A stretch of 64,000 nt of DNA from the NCBI RefSeq assembly GCF_003285545.1, contig NZ_QLNV01000022.1:1-64000 (forward strand), in the 5' to 3' direction. Below, one piece after another: positions 33,614 through 43,378 of the stretch. Source of the stretch: Sinomicrobium soli (GTDB taxonomy: Bacteria > Bacteroidota > Bacteroidia > Flavobacteriales > Flavobacteriaceae). Position 1 is the stretch's first letter. Each line of letters opens with the position of its first letter. The notes below the pieces were generated by a model. The model worked only from the letters and a program-made list of their open reading frames with translations, ran no database searches and was not told where the DNA came from. Made by a program: the position numbers and the translations under genes.

Positions 33614-34891
33614 TTATGAAATTCTGTCGAAACCGGTATAGGGTACCAGTGCTTCGGGGATCCTGATACCGTCTTTGTCCTGGTAGTTTTCCAGGATGCC
33701 GGCCAGTACCCGCGGGATGGCCAGCGAACTGCCGTTCAGGGCGTGGCACAGGGTCATTTTTCCGTCGCGGTTCCGGTAACGGAGCTTGAGCCTGTTGCTC
33801 TGGTAATCCTCGCAGTTCGATACCGAACTGATCTCGAGCCAGCGGTCCTGGGCCGTAGAGAAGACCTCGAAATCAAAGGTTATGGCCGAGGTAAAGCCCA
33901 GGTCGCCCCCGCAGAGCTGCAGGATGCGGTAAGGGAGCTGCAGTTCGTTCAGGATTCCCTTTACATGGGCTATCATTTCGTCGAGGGCCTTATACGATTC
34001 TTCCGGCCTGGTGATCTGGATGATCTCCACTTTCTCAAACTGGTGCAGGCGGTTCAGCCCTCTTACGTGCGCCCCGTAAGACCCGGCCTCCCTGCGGAAA
34101 CAGGGGGTATGTGTCGTGGCCTTTACGGGCAGTTCGTCTTCCTGCACGATGGTATCGCGGTAGCAGTTTATCATGGGGACCTCTCCCGTGGGGATCACAT
34201 AGAGGTCGTCTTTTTCGATATGGTACATCTGCCCTTCCTTGTCGGGCAGCTGTCCCGTGCCCAGGCCGGAAGCCTCGTTGACAAAATAGGGCAGGAAATA
34301 CTCAAAATACCCGGCCTCGCGGTTCCTGTCGAGAAAATAATTGATCAGGGCCCTTTGCAGCCGTGCTCCCTTTCCCTTATAGACCGGAAAACCCGCCCCT
34401 GTGATCTTGCTTCCGAGGTCAAAATCGATAAGGTCGTACTTTTTGGCCAGCTCCCAGTGGGGTAAGGCTGTTTCGTCCAGTTGCGGGATGTCTCCCTTCC
34501 GGAAGACTTCCGTATTGTCTTCGTCCGAAGTTCCCGGGGGTACGGATTCATGGGGGACGTTCGGAATGCGGTATAGCAGCTCCGTAAGGGCATCGGTGGT
34601 TTTACCGAGTTCTTCCCCGAGTGTTTTGGCTTCCGACTTCAGGGCGGCGGTCTGTTCCTTGAGTTCATTGGCTTTCTGTTGCTCGCCGCTTTTAAACAGG
34701 TTCCCTATTTCCTTCGACAATTTATTGGACGATGCCAGGATATTGTCGAGCCTGGTTTGTATGGCCCTGCGCTCTTCATCGAGCCGGAGGGCCTCCCCGA
34801 CCAGTTCCGATGCTTCCGCCCCGAGATTGCGCTTTTCCAGTCCGCGGATAACCCGGTCCTTATGGTCTCTGATAAATTGTACCTGTAACAT
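33614..34891 (-). CDS. serS: Seryl-tRNA synthetase
   Basis: This 425-residue class II synthetase has an N-terminal antiparallel coiled-coil arm that binds the tRNA (about residues 30-105, Glu/Lys rich). Motif 2 contains FRREAGSYG and motif 3 is GSSLAIPRVLAGILENYQ. It charges tRNA-Ser with serine. It heads the operon that continues through the TPR, DUF4286, rsmA and mgtE genes. Confidence 0.96.
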   Translation of the reverse strand: MLQVQFIRDHKDRVIRGLEKRNLGAEASELVGEALRLDEERRAIQTRLDNILASSNKLSKEIGNLFKSGEQQKANELKEQTAALKSEAKTLGEELGKTTDALTELLYRIPNVPHESVPPGTSDEDNTEVFRKGDIPQLDETALPHWELAKKYDLIDFDLGSKITGAGFPVYKGKGARLQRALINYFLDRNREAGYFEYFLPYFVNEASGLGTGQLPDKEGQMYHIEKDDLYVIPTGEVPMINCYRDTIVQEDELPVKATTHTPCFRREAGSYGAHVRGLNRLHQFEKVEIIQITRPEESYKALDEMIAHVKGILNELQLPYRILQLCGGDLGFTSAITFDFEVFSTAQDRWLEISSVSNCEDYQSNRLKLRYRNRDGKMTLCHALNGSSLAIPRVLAGILENYQDKDGIRIPEALVPYTGFDRIS

Positions 34892-34946
34892 GGTAAATAG
34901 GTTTTTATATTGAAAATCCTGTTTGCCCCGAAGGGAGATCGAGCGA

Positions 34947-34954
34947 CAAATTTA
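34947..34954 (-). promoter_or_regulatory. -10 element TAAATTTG of the serS operon
   Basis: On the minus strand TAAATTTG lies about 55 bases upstream of the serS ATG. Confidence 0.5.
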
Positions 34955-35006
34955 AGAAGTTTTCATCCAATTACAGGGGATTATTTTGAGTGAATTGCCC
35001 CGGCCC

Positions 35007-36695
35007 CTATTTGATATCGTACAGTTTAAGCTGCAGGCTTACGGAGCCGTTCCAGTGGTTTTCATCTACGGAATACACCGCGCTGAAGGGGTTCCGGTTC
35101 CGGATAAGGGAGTGTTTGTCCCCGAGATTAAACCCGATTCCGCCGAACACGGGAGAATCGCCCTGCCGGACAGAGACCTTGAGGTGTTTCCCGTTTTCAC
35201 CGACGGTTTTCCCGTAGCCCGTATCTTCCAGTCCCTCCGTCAGGAATACCGGGGCGGGGTTTCCGGGGCCGAAAGGGGCAAACTGTTTGAGGATGCGATA
35301 GCACTTCGGGGTGATATCGTTAAGCGTGATCTGCATGTCGATGGCAATCTCCGGAATGAGTAGTTCCGGGGTGATGGTTCGGGAAACCACGGTCTCGAAT
35401 TTCTGTTTGAAGTTCTCGTATTGCTCGGGAAGCAGCGTAAGTCCGGCCGCATATTTATGTCCGCCGAACTGTTCTATGCAATCGGCGCACTGTTCCAGGG
35501 CATTGTACACATCGAATCCCTTTACCGATCTCGCCGAGGCGGCCAGCCTGTCGCCCGTCCTGGTAAACACCAGGGTGGGCCGGTAGTAGGTTTCGGTAAG
35601 GCGCGACGCCACAATACCGATAACCCCCTTGTGCCAGCTCTCGTGACAGACCACTGTGGTGTGACGGTCCTGCTCGCCCTGCCGGGCGATCTGCTGAAGG
35701 GCTTCTTCGGTAATGTCTTTGTCCAGTTGTTTGCGGTCCTGGTTAAACTGTTCTATTCCGGCAGCAAATGCCGCTGCCCGGCCGGTGTCGGTTTCCGTCA
35801 GCAGCTCCACGGCGTGCAGGCCGTGTTTTATCCTGCCTGCGGCGTTGATACGGGGGGCTATGACAAAGACGACATCGGTGATGCTGAGCTGTTTTTTATC
35901 CAGCGAACCGGTGAGGGCCTTGATACCGGGCCGGGGAGCGCTGTTGATCTGCTTTAGCCCCAGGTAGGCCAGCACCCTGTTCTCACCGGTCATGGGCACG
36001 ATATCGGCCCCGATGGCCGTAGCTACCAGGTCGAGGTAAGGCAGCAGGCTTTCCACGGGCTGCCCTTTGCGGGAGGCCAGTGCCTGTATGAGTTTGAAAC
36101 CTACCCCGCAGCCGCAGAGTTCATCGTAGGGGTAATTACAGTCCGGGCGTTTGGGGTCGAGAACTGCAACCGCCGGGGGGAGTTCCGCTCCCGGGCGGTG
36201 GTGGTCGCATACGATAAATTCGATGCCCTTTGCGGCCGCATAGGCGATCTTGTCGGTGGCCTTGATACCGCAGTCCAGCGCTATGATCAGTGAAATGCCG
36301 TTGCCGGCGGCATGGTCTATACCCTTGTAAGAAACGCCATAGCCCTCGTCATAACGGTCCGGGATATACGTGGACAACCCGGGATAAAAGCTGTTCAGGT
36401 AAGACGACATCAGGGCTACCGATGTGGTGCCGTCTACATCGTAGTCGCCGTATACGAGTATTTTTTCTCCCCGGGATACCGCTTTTTCGATACGTGCTAC
36501 CGCCTTGTCCATGTCTTTCATCAGGAAGGGGTCGTGCAGATCGCTGAGCGAGGGGCGGAAAAAATGCCGGGCCTCTTCAAAACCGGAGATCCCCCGTTGT
36601 ACCAGTAAGGTGGCGATAAGTTCGTCTACCCCCAGTTTCCGGGCAAGTTGTTCTGTGGTATTTCGGTCCGGCAGTGGCTTTTTTTTCCAGCGCAT
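35007..36695 (-). CDS. recJ: Single-stranded-DNA-specific exonuclease RecJ
   Basis: This 562-residue 5'-3' single-strand DNA exonuclease of the DHH family acts in recombination and mismatch repair. It has motif I VYGDYDVDGT (81-90), DHH at 164-166 (IVCDHHRPG), the DHHA1 region with SGRSVKGF-like ASARSVKGFD, EQFGGHKYAAG, and a C-terminal OB-like domain. Length is normal. It lies 56 bases after the osmC-like gene on the same strand. Confidence 0.95.
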   Translation of the reverse strand: MRWKKKPLPDRNTTEQLARKLGVDELIATLLVQRGISGFEEARHFFRPSLSDLHDPFLMKDMDKAVARIEKAVSRGEKILVYGDYDVDGTTSVALMSSYLNSFYPGLSTYIPDRYDEGYGVSYKGIDHAAGNGISLIIALDCGIKATDKIAYAAAKGIEFIVCDHHRPGAELPPAVAVLDPKRPDCNYPYDELCGCGVGFKLIQALASRKGQPVESLLPYLDLVATAIGADIVPMTGENRVLAYLGLKQINSAPRPGIKALTGSLDKKQLSITDVVFVIAPRINAAGRIKHGLHAVELLTETDTGRAAAFAAGIEQFNQDRKQLDKDITEEALQQIARQGEQDRHTTVVCHESWHKGVIGIVASRLTETYYRPTLVFTRTGDRLAASARSVKGFDVYNALEQCADCIEQFGGHKYAAGLTLLPEQYENFKQKFETVVSRTITPELLIPEIAIDMQITLNDITPKCYRILKQFAPFGPGNPAPVFLTEGLEDTGYGKTVGENGKHLKVSVRQGDSPVFGGIGFNLGDKHSLIRNRNPFSAVYSVDENHWNGSVSLQLKLYDIK

Positions 36696-36751
36696 GGTAT
36701 TTTCTTTGGCCCGGGGGCGTGGTGATATATGGGAATATTTCGCGAGGCTGC

Positions 36752-37171
36752 TTATTTCCCGTGGAAAAAAGTCCTGATGTTGATCTTGGCAAAATGACGG
36801 AACATTTCCATGACACCGCAGTACTTTTCCACGGACAGGTCTACGGCCCGCTGCAATTTTTTTTCGTCCAGGGCAGGCCCGTGGAAATGGTAGTCGATGG
36901 TGACTTCACTGTAATATTTAGGATGTTCGTCCGTAAGCTCGGCATCGGTCTCAATGACAAAATCGTCTACTTCCAGTTTCATTTTTCTGATCAGGGAGGC
37001 CACATCAAGCCCCGAACACCCGGCTACGGCGGAAAGCATCAGCGCCTTTGGCCGGAGGCCGTTTCCTTCTCCCCCGTCTTCGGGGCTGGCATCTATTTTA
37101 AGGGTTCCTGCGGGGTTGGTAGACTCAAAAGCCATTTTGCCCAGCCATTTGGTGGTCACGTGATGTTTCAT
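36752..37171 (-). CDS. OsmC-family protein
   Basis: This 139-residue protein of the OsmC/Ohr family is related to thiol peroxidases. The conserved cysteine is in SAVAGCSGLDVASLIRKM. I see only that one cysteine, while OsmC and Ohr peroxidases use two, so peroxidase activity is doubtful. It resembles the YhfA-type branch. Phased heptamers (AACTAAG type on the coding strand) stand directly before its start codon. Confidence 0.85.
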   Translation of the reverse strand: MKHHVTTKWLGKMAFESTNPAGTLKIDASPEDGGEGNGLRPKALMLSAVAGCSGLDVASLIRKMKLEVDDFVIETDAELTDEHPKYYSEVTIDYHFHGPALDEKKLQRAVDLSVEKYCGVMEMFRHFAKINIRTFFHGK

Positions 37172-37185
37172 TATAGTCTTTTAGT

Positions 37186-37213
37186 TTTTTAGTTCGTAGT
37201 TCTTAGTTCTTCA
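37186..37213 (-). repeat. Phased AACTAAG-type heptamers before the osmC-like gene
   Basis: Four units are in phase (plus-strand TTTTTAG, TTCGTAG, TTCTTAG, TTCTTCA). On the minus strand they read AACTAAG-like and end about 15 bases before the ATG. The remainder of the 462-base gap 37172-37633 holds a degenerate repeat piece (about 37260-37312) and the atpD promoter. Confidence 0.5.
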
Positions 37214-37530
37214 TTATAACTCTGAATTCTGAACTCATAACAGATAGTTTAGTTTATAGTTGTCATTCCCCGGGCATCGGGACGGGCACTTCGGTCCGGA
37301 GGACAACTTCAAGCTTCCGGCTTACGACCTCAAAAGTATGAATTTAAGCGGAAATTGTGAACCTTTCAGCAAACGGAGTATTGCGGGGCTGCCGGATATT
37401 GAAAGTGTTTACCTGTGATTTCTGTAATGTAAAATGTAATCCGGTGTAAATCCGCCTGGTAAAAATATCACAGGATTGAACTTTTTTATAAAAACAGGAG
37501 TAAACAGTTTCCATATCTTCATAAAAAATA

Positions 37531-37538
37531 TATCTTTG
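37531..37538 (+). promoter_or_regulatory. -10 element TATCTTTG of atpD
   Basis: TATCTTTG lies 95 bases upstream of the atpD ATG, so the leader would be about 90 nt. Confidence 0.55.
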
Positions 37539-37630
37539 CACCGCGAAAAAAAATCTTGTTGACAACAGGTTGATAACCTTGCGAACCGGGTTTTTTGAGG
37601 TTTATAAAAAGCTATACATTAAAGATTTAA

Positions 37631-39142
<1,512 letters not shown>

Positions 39143-39156
39143 GATTGTTTGTGGTT

Positions 39157-39177
39157 GGAAGTCGGAAGTCGGAAGTT
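39157..39177 (+). repeat. Phased heptamers GGAAGTC x2, GGAAGTT after atpD
   Basis: Three in-phase units begin 15 bases after the atpD stop, the same unit that follows the importer ATPase at 16729. Confidence 0.55.
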
Positions 39178-39183
39178 AGATTC

Positions 39184-39225
39184 AACCAGCAACTAACAAC
39201 TAAGAACTACAAACTAACAAACTAT
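39184..39225 (+). repeat. Six phased AACnnnn heptamers directly before atpC
   Basis: Units AACCAGC, AACTAAC, AACTAAG, AACTACA, AACTAAC, AAACTAT are perfectly in phase and end 8 bases before the atpC start codon. Confidence 0.7.
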
Positions 39226-39233
39226 AAAGAAGA

Positions 39234-39512
39234 ATGTATTTAGAAATAGTATCCCCCGAAGCAACCCTTTTTAGCGGAGAAGTCACTTCGGTTGCCGTTC
39301 CGGGAGTAAACGGGGAGTTCCAGATGTTAAAGGACCACGCTCCTATCGTTTCCCTGCTGGGAAAAGGGAATGTGAAAATTTACGGGGAGATCAGTATCGA
39401 ACCCGGGTTTGCGGAAAAATTCTCAACAGGGGAAAAAGGGGAAACCCTGCTGCCGATCGGCTCCGGAACGGTGGAAATGAGAAACAATAAAATTATTGTA
39501 CTCGCAGACTGA
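39234..39512 (+). CDS. atpC: F1Fo ATP synthase subunit epsilon (short form)
   Basis: This 92-residue protein contains only the N-terminal beta-sandwich domain (EIVSPEATLFSGEVTSVAVP, FQMLKDHAPIVSLLGKGNVK). The C-terminal helical domain that inhibits ATPase activity in other bacteria is absent, as is common in Bacteroidota. It follows atpD by 91 bases filled with heptamer arrays, and a strong terminator follows it. Confidence 0.93.
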   Translation: MYLEIVSPEATLFSGEVTSVAVPGVNGEFQMLKDHAPIVSLLGKGNVKIYGEISIEPGFAEKFSTGEKGETLLPIGSGTVEMRNNKIIVLAD

Positions 39513-39540
39513 TCGCTGTTTCTGATCATTGAACAGATAA

Positions 39541-39579
39541 AAAAGCCGCCCCGTAGTGTTTTACGGGGCGGCTTTTTTA
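39541..39579 (+). terminator. Strong intrinsic terminator after atpC
   Basis: GCCGCCCCGTA pairs with TACGGGGCGGC around a short loop, flanked by a run of A and a run of T. It can act on both strands. Confidence 0.9.
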
Positions 39580-39615
39580 TGGGTTAAAATGTCATCGCAT
39601 GTTTGTAGTGGCTTT

Positions 39616-39734
39616 GTCATTCCGACGATAGTGCCTGTCCCGACCTTTTAGTGAGGGAGGAATCTTTTTGAGCCGTAATGCTCTTGAATTTCCTTTGGGC
39701 CGGGGTGGAGATTCTTCCCTGCGGTCTGAATGAC
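39616..39734. repeat. Copy of the GTCATTCCGACGATAG repeat
   Basis: A full-length copy runs from GTCATTCCGACGATAG at 39616 to GAATGAC at 39728-39734, between atpC and hppD. Confidence 0.7.
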
Positions 39735-39738
39735 ATAC

Positions 39739-39780
39739 AACCTCTAACAACAAACCTGTAACCTGCAACCTGCAACTCCC
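39739..39780. repeat. Six phased AACnnnn heptamers after hppD
   Basis: Units AACCTCT, AACAACA, AACCTGT, AACCTGC, AACCTGC, AACTCCC are in phase on the plus strand and end 7 bases from the hppD stop codon (minus-strand gene). Confidence 0.7.
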
Positions 39781-39787
39781 TCCGTAA

Positions 39788-40927
39788 TCAAAGTGTCCCC
39801 CGCTGTTCCTGCTCCCGTTCTATGGCCTCGAACAGGGCCTTGAAGTTCCCTTTGCCGAAAGACTGTGCCCCCTTGCGCTGAATGATCTCGAAAAACATCG
39901 TGGGGCGGTCCAGTACGGGTTTGGTAAAGATCTGCAGCAGGTACCCTTCATCGTCCCGGTCTATGAGTACGCCGAGCTCCTTAAGGGGTTCCAGGTCTTC
40001 GTCTATCTCGCCTACCCGGTCCAGTACGGTGTCGTAATAGGTTTCGGGGACATGCAGGAATTCCACCCCCCTGTCGCGGAGTTCGGACACGGTGTTTATG
40101 ATATTATCGGTGGCCACGGCGATATGCTGTACGCCGGCGCCGTTGTAAAAGTCGATATACTCCTCGATCTGTGACTTTTTACGGCCTTCGGCAGGTTCGT
40201 TGATGGGAAACTTGATCCTTCCGTTGCCATTGCTCATTACCTTGCTCATCAACGCGGTATATTCGGTGGAGATATCGTTGTCATCAAAAGAGATCAGCTG
40301 GGCAAACCCCATCACCCTGGCGTAGAACTTACACCATTTGTTCATCTCGTTCCAGCCTACGTTGCCCACCATATGGTCTATATATTTAAGCCCGGTGCCC
40401 TCCGGGCGGTAAAGCGGGTTCCAGGGCCTGTACCCGGGCATGAACACGCCCCTGTAATCCTTTCTTTCCACAAAGATATGCACGGTTTCCCCGTAGGTGT
40501 GTATCCCCGAGAGAACCACTTTCCCGTGGTTGTCTTCTATGGTCTTTGGTCTTAGGTAGCTTTCGGCGCCCCTTGCCGTGGTTTCTTTATAGCTTTTTGT
40601 AGCGTCGTCTACCCAAAGCGCCACCACCTTTACCCCGTCGCCATGAGCGTCTATATGCCTGTTGATATCGCCCCCGGACTGTAACGGCGATGTGAGCACC
40701 AGCCGTATCTTGTCCTGTTGCAACACATAAGACACCCGGTCTTTTATCCCCGTTTCCAGTCCGGCATAAGCCACCGGCTGAAACCCCCAGGCCGATTGGT
40801 AATAGTGCGCCGCCTGCTTGGCATTGCCTACATAGAGTTCCACATAATCAGTCCCCAGTATGGGCAGGAAATCTTCTGCCTGCGGTACCGTTTTTTCAAG
40901 GTTCAGTGATGTATTGTCGGTTTTCAT
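39788..40927 (-). CDS. hppD: 4-hydroxyphenylpyruvate dioxygenase
   Basis: This 379-residue non-haem iron enzyme turns 4-hydroxyphenylpyruvate into homogentisate in tyrosine breakdown. The two VOC domains are present with iron ligands His185 (YIDHMVGNV), His268 (GVQHIAVAT) and Glu347 (FFEIIQRKG). The C-terminal helix GNFKALFEAIEREQ is typical. It lies 43 bases after hmgA on the same strand; together they form two consecutive steps. Confidence 0.96.
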   Translation of the reverse strand: MKTDNTSLNLEKTVPQAEDFLPILGTDYVELYVGNAKQAAHYYQSAWGFQPVAYAGLETGIKDRVSYVLQQDKIRLVLTSPLQSGGDINRHIDAHGDGVKVVALWVDDATKSYKETTARGAESYLRPKTIEDNHGKVVLSGIHTYGETVHIFVERKDYRGVFMPGYRPWNPLYRPEGTGLKYIDHMVGNVGWNEMNKWCKFYARVMGFAQLISFDDNDISTEYTALMSKVMSNGNGRIKFPINEPAEGRKKSQIEEYIDFYNGAGVQHIAVATDNIINTVSELRDRGVEFLHVPETYYDTVLDRVGEIDEDLEPLKELGVLIDRDDEGYLLQIFTKPVLDRPTMFFEIIQRKGAQSFGKGNFKALFEAIEREQEQRGTL

Positions 40928-40970
40928 TTTTTTTGATTTGATTATTTGTTAATTTGAAAATGTGATCTCA

Positions 40971-42128
40971 TTACTCAAACCACGACCTGTAATACGTATC
41001 GTCTGCGATCTTCATGGCTTCTTCGGTAAGCATCAGCGGCTTAAAGGTATCTACCATTACGGCGAGCTCATCGGTCTCTTTCTTGCCGATGCTGCGCTCT
41101 ACGGCACCGGGGTGCGGCCCGTGGGGGATTCCCGCCGGATGCAGGGATATATGTCCTGCGGCAATATCGTTTCTGCTCATAAAATCGCCGTCTACATAGT
41201 ACAGTACTTCGTCGCTGTCTATATTGCTGTGATTGTAGGGAGCCGGAATACTCTCCGGATGATAATCGTACATCCGGGGCACAAAACTGCATACCACGAA
41301 AGCGTCGGTCTCGAAGGTCTGGTGTACCGGCGGCGGCTGGTGGATACGTCCCGTAATGGGTTCGAAATCGTGAATGGAGAGGGCATAGGGATAATTGAAG
41401 CCGTCATAGCCCACCACGTCGAAGGGGTGAGTGGCATACACCACGTCAAAGATCTCGTTTTTCTTTTTGATCTTTATCAGGAAATCTCCCTTTTCATCAT
41501 GGGTCTCCAGTGTTTCCGGGCGACGGATGTCGCGTTCGCAGTAGGGAGCGTGCTCCAGGAGCTGCCCGAACCAGTTCCGGTATTTTTTCGGAGTGTAGAC
41601 CGGCCGGTGCGATTCGACGATAAAGAGGCGGTTGTCTTCCGTGTCAAAATCAATTTTGTAAATGACTCCGCGCGGTACCAGCAGATAGTCGCCATAGCTG
41701 AAATCCAGGTTTCCGAGGTGGGTGCGCAGGGTACCGCTGCCCCGGTGGATAAAGATCAGCTCGTCTGCATCGGCATTCTTGTAGAAATAATCTTCCGTAC
41801 TGCGTTTCGGTGCGGCCAGGATAATGCTGCAGTCGCTGTTGGTAAGCACGGTTTTCCGGCTTTCCAGGTAATCGTTTTCCGGCGCCGTCTTAAACCCGTG
41901 AAAACGATAAGACCGGATGTTGTTCCCTACGGCAATCCGGGGCGCAACATCGGTGCGGCCTTTTATTTCCTTTACCTGTGTGGGATGATGTTCGTGGTAT
42001 ATATTGGAATACATCCCATCGAAACCTATGGTGCCGAACAATTGCTCGCGATAGAGGCTGCCGTCCGGTTTCCGGAAAGCGGTATGTCGCTTATGGGGGA
42101 TTTTCCCCAGCTTGTGATAAAAAGGCAT
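40971..42128 (-). CDS. hmgA: Homogentisate 1,2-dioxygenase
   Basis: The start is the ATG at 42128 (MPFYHKLGKIPHKRHTAFRK). The 385-residue iron enzyme opens the homogentisate ring to give maleylacetoacetate. Typical elements include LYREQLFGTIGFDGMYSNIY, the cupin region GDYLLVPRGVIYKID, and the C-terminal FVPRMYDYHPESIPAPYNHS and LHPAGIPHGPHPGA with metal-binding histidines. It precedes hppD in one operon; the following fumarylacetoacetase gene is not in the window. Confidence 0.94.
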   Translation of the reverse strand: MPFYHKLGKIPHKRHTAFRKPDGSLYREQLFGTIGFDGMYSNIYHEHHPTQVKEIKGRTDVAPRIAVGNNIRSYRFHGFKTAPENDYLESRKTVLTNSDCSIILAAPKRSTEDYFYKNADADELIFIHRGSGTLRTHLGNLDFSYGDYLLVPRGVIYKIDFDTEDNRLFIVESHRPVYTPKKYRNWFGQLLEHAPYCERDIRRPETLETHDEKGDFLIKIKKKNEIFDVVYATHPFDVVGYDGFNYPYALSIHDFEPITGRIHQPPPVHQTFETDAFVVCSFVPRMYDYHPESIPAPYNHSNIDSDEVLYYVDGDFMSRNDIAAGHISLHPAGIPHGPHPGAVERSIGKKETDELAVMVDTFKPLMLTEEAMKIADDTYYRSWFE

Positions 42129-42246
42129 ACGCTGGTTATTAAGGTTAAACTTTATAAAAGAATACAAAAGTCAACCTGCCTCATTCCGGGTTACGTTTGA
42201 TGAGGTATTGCAGATATGATAATAAGCCTTGCCATATCGGGATCAT

Positions 42247-42278
42247 AATACACAAATATCCGAAAATAATTGTGTATT
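42247..42278. terminator. Inverted repeat between the RelE-like module and hmgA
   Basis: AATACACAA (42247-42255) and TTGTGTATT (42270-42278) form a 9-bp stem. It lies 49 bases after the toxin stop (minus strand) and upstream of hmgA, so it is either the toxin-antitoxin terminator or an hmgA operator. Confidence 0.4.
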
Positions 42279-42326
42279 TTCAAATTTTATGATTTTCAAT
42301 AAAAACCCGGTAACATCAAAAATGTT

Positions 42327-42650
42327 TCAGAGGAGTGTTTTGAGGATATCGGTATTTACATTTTCTATTTCCGACTTGTCCCACAGAATGACCATCACGA
42401 TTTTTCGGTGAGAAGTACTGACGATGATATTGTGGGTTACAACTCTCCCTCCCCCGCTTTTACCTTTTCCTTTGGAAGTTATTTTCAACCTGATCTTTCT
42501 GAATCCCTGTCCCAGGTCTGTTCCTAAATCAGGATTATTTTCAATATCTTCTAATAATTGAGCAATATCCTTTTTTAAGGAACGATATTTTTTCGACAGG
42601 CGTTTTAGCTCCTTGTTAAATGTTGAAGTACTGCTATATTCAAATTTCAT
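42327..42650 (-). CDS. RelE/YafQ-like toxin
   Basis: The start is the ATG at 42650. The 107-residue basic protein begins MKFEYSSTSTFNKELKRLSK with the RelE-fold pattern (helical hairpin KKYRSLKKDIAQLLEDIENN, then strands KIRLKITSKGKGKSGGGRVV and IVMVILWDKSEIE). Such toxins usually cleave mRNA on the ribosome. It overlaps the antitoxin gene by 11 bases. AT-rich composition differs from neighbouring hmgA. Confidence 0.85.
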   Translation of the reverse strand: MKFEYSSTSTFNKELKRLSKKYRSLKKDIAQLLEDIENNPDLGTDLGQGFRKIRLKITSKGKGKSGGGRVVTHNIIVSTSHRKIVMVILWDKSEIENVNTDILKTLL

Positions 42651-42864
42651 CAAGGACTTCGCTTAAGGGCTTCCCTTTCTTTTTTCCGGATGCAATAGCC
42701 TTGGCTTCTTCAGCCGCATTTTCAAATTTCTTGTAAAAGGCGGTGATTTTGGCATCTTCGGATTTTTCCGGACTCTCGATAAACTCTACAAAAGAAAAGG
42801 TCTTTATGAGCTCGATAAAGGCCCTGGCCTGTTTGCTGTTTTCTTTTATACGAACCGTTACCAT
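42640..42864 (-). CDS. Antitoxin partner of the RelE-like toxin
   Basis: This 74-residue acidic protein (MVTVRIKENSKQARAFIELI and onward, ending KGKPLSEVLDEI) lies directly upstream of, and overlapping, the toxin gene. The C-terminal PLSEVLDEI resembles toxin-binding tails of known type II antitoxins. Its role is assigned from position and pattern. Confidence 0.8.
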   Translation of the reverse strand: MVTVRIKENSKQARAFIELIKTFSFVEFIESPEKSEDAKITAFYKKFENAAEEAKAIASGKKKGKPLSEVLDEI

Positions 42865-42950
42865 ATTTCACTCTTTTACACAAAGATAAGAAAAAAACGG
42901 GTGAAGGGCCTGTCTTTTTCGGCCGATTAAAAGAGATGCCCGGATGAGTT

Positions 42951-42958
42951 TATATTTG
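42951..42958 (+). promoter_or_regulatory. -10 element TATATTTG of the efflux operon
   Basis: TATATTTG lies 34 bases upstream of the first ATG of the metal efflux operon. I see no clear CopY or CueR-type operator. Confidence 0.5.
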
Positions 42959-42992
42959 AAAACCGTATCTTTATCACCGGAAAAAGCAGGCA

Positions 42993-43310
42993 ATGCAAAA
43001 AACACTGACCGTAATACTGAGTCTTTATCTTCTCGCCCTGGCCGTGATGCCCTGTGCAGACCGGGCGGAGCCCGATAGTCATGCCACGGTACTGACCGAG
43101 GCGCATTGCGATGCGGGCAGTGCTGCCGGCCACCTGGAATGTTCTCCCCTTTGCGTCTGCGCCTGCTGTGGTATTGTGGTGTCGGTAGAAGAACTGCCGG
43201 TATTTCCCGGACTGTATGCTGCAGAAGTGTTTACAGACAATTTTTCACACTATACCCTTTCTCCCAAAGGATATTATCCCTCCTTATTACAACCTCCGCG
43301 TACGGTTTAA
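42993..43310 (+). CDS. Small cysteine-rich exported protein (DUF6660-like)
   Basis: This 105-residue protein has a signal peptide (MQKTLTVILSLYLLALAVMP) and a cysteine cluster CSPLCVCACC in the middle. Proteins of this type precede CusA genes in many Bacteroidota; I recall the family as DUF6660. A periplasmic metal-binding role is plausible from the cysteines and the operon position, but not shown. It is 68 bases upstream of the RND gene. Confidence 0.7.
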   Translation: MQKTLTVILSLYLLALAVMPCADRAEPDSHATVLTEAHCDAGSAAGHLECSPLCVCACCGIVVSVEELPVFPGLYAAEVFTDNFSHYTLSPKGYYPSLLQPPRTV

Positions 43311-43378
43311 CATCTGTTTTCCCGGCATCTGCAGAAAAGCGGGTGCCCTGACTTATTGTTAAACCTAATTATATTTTT

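Noticed and set aside
42229-42411. 60-codon plus-strand ORF near the RelE-like module
   Set aside because: It overlaps the toxin gene and the inverted repeat, and lacks a ribosome site or protein character.
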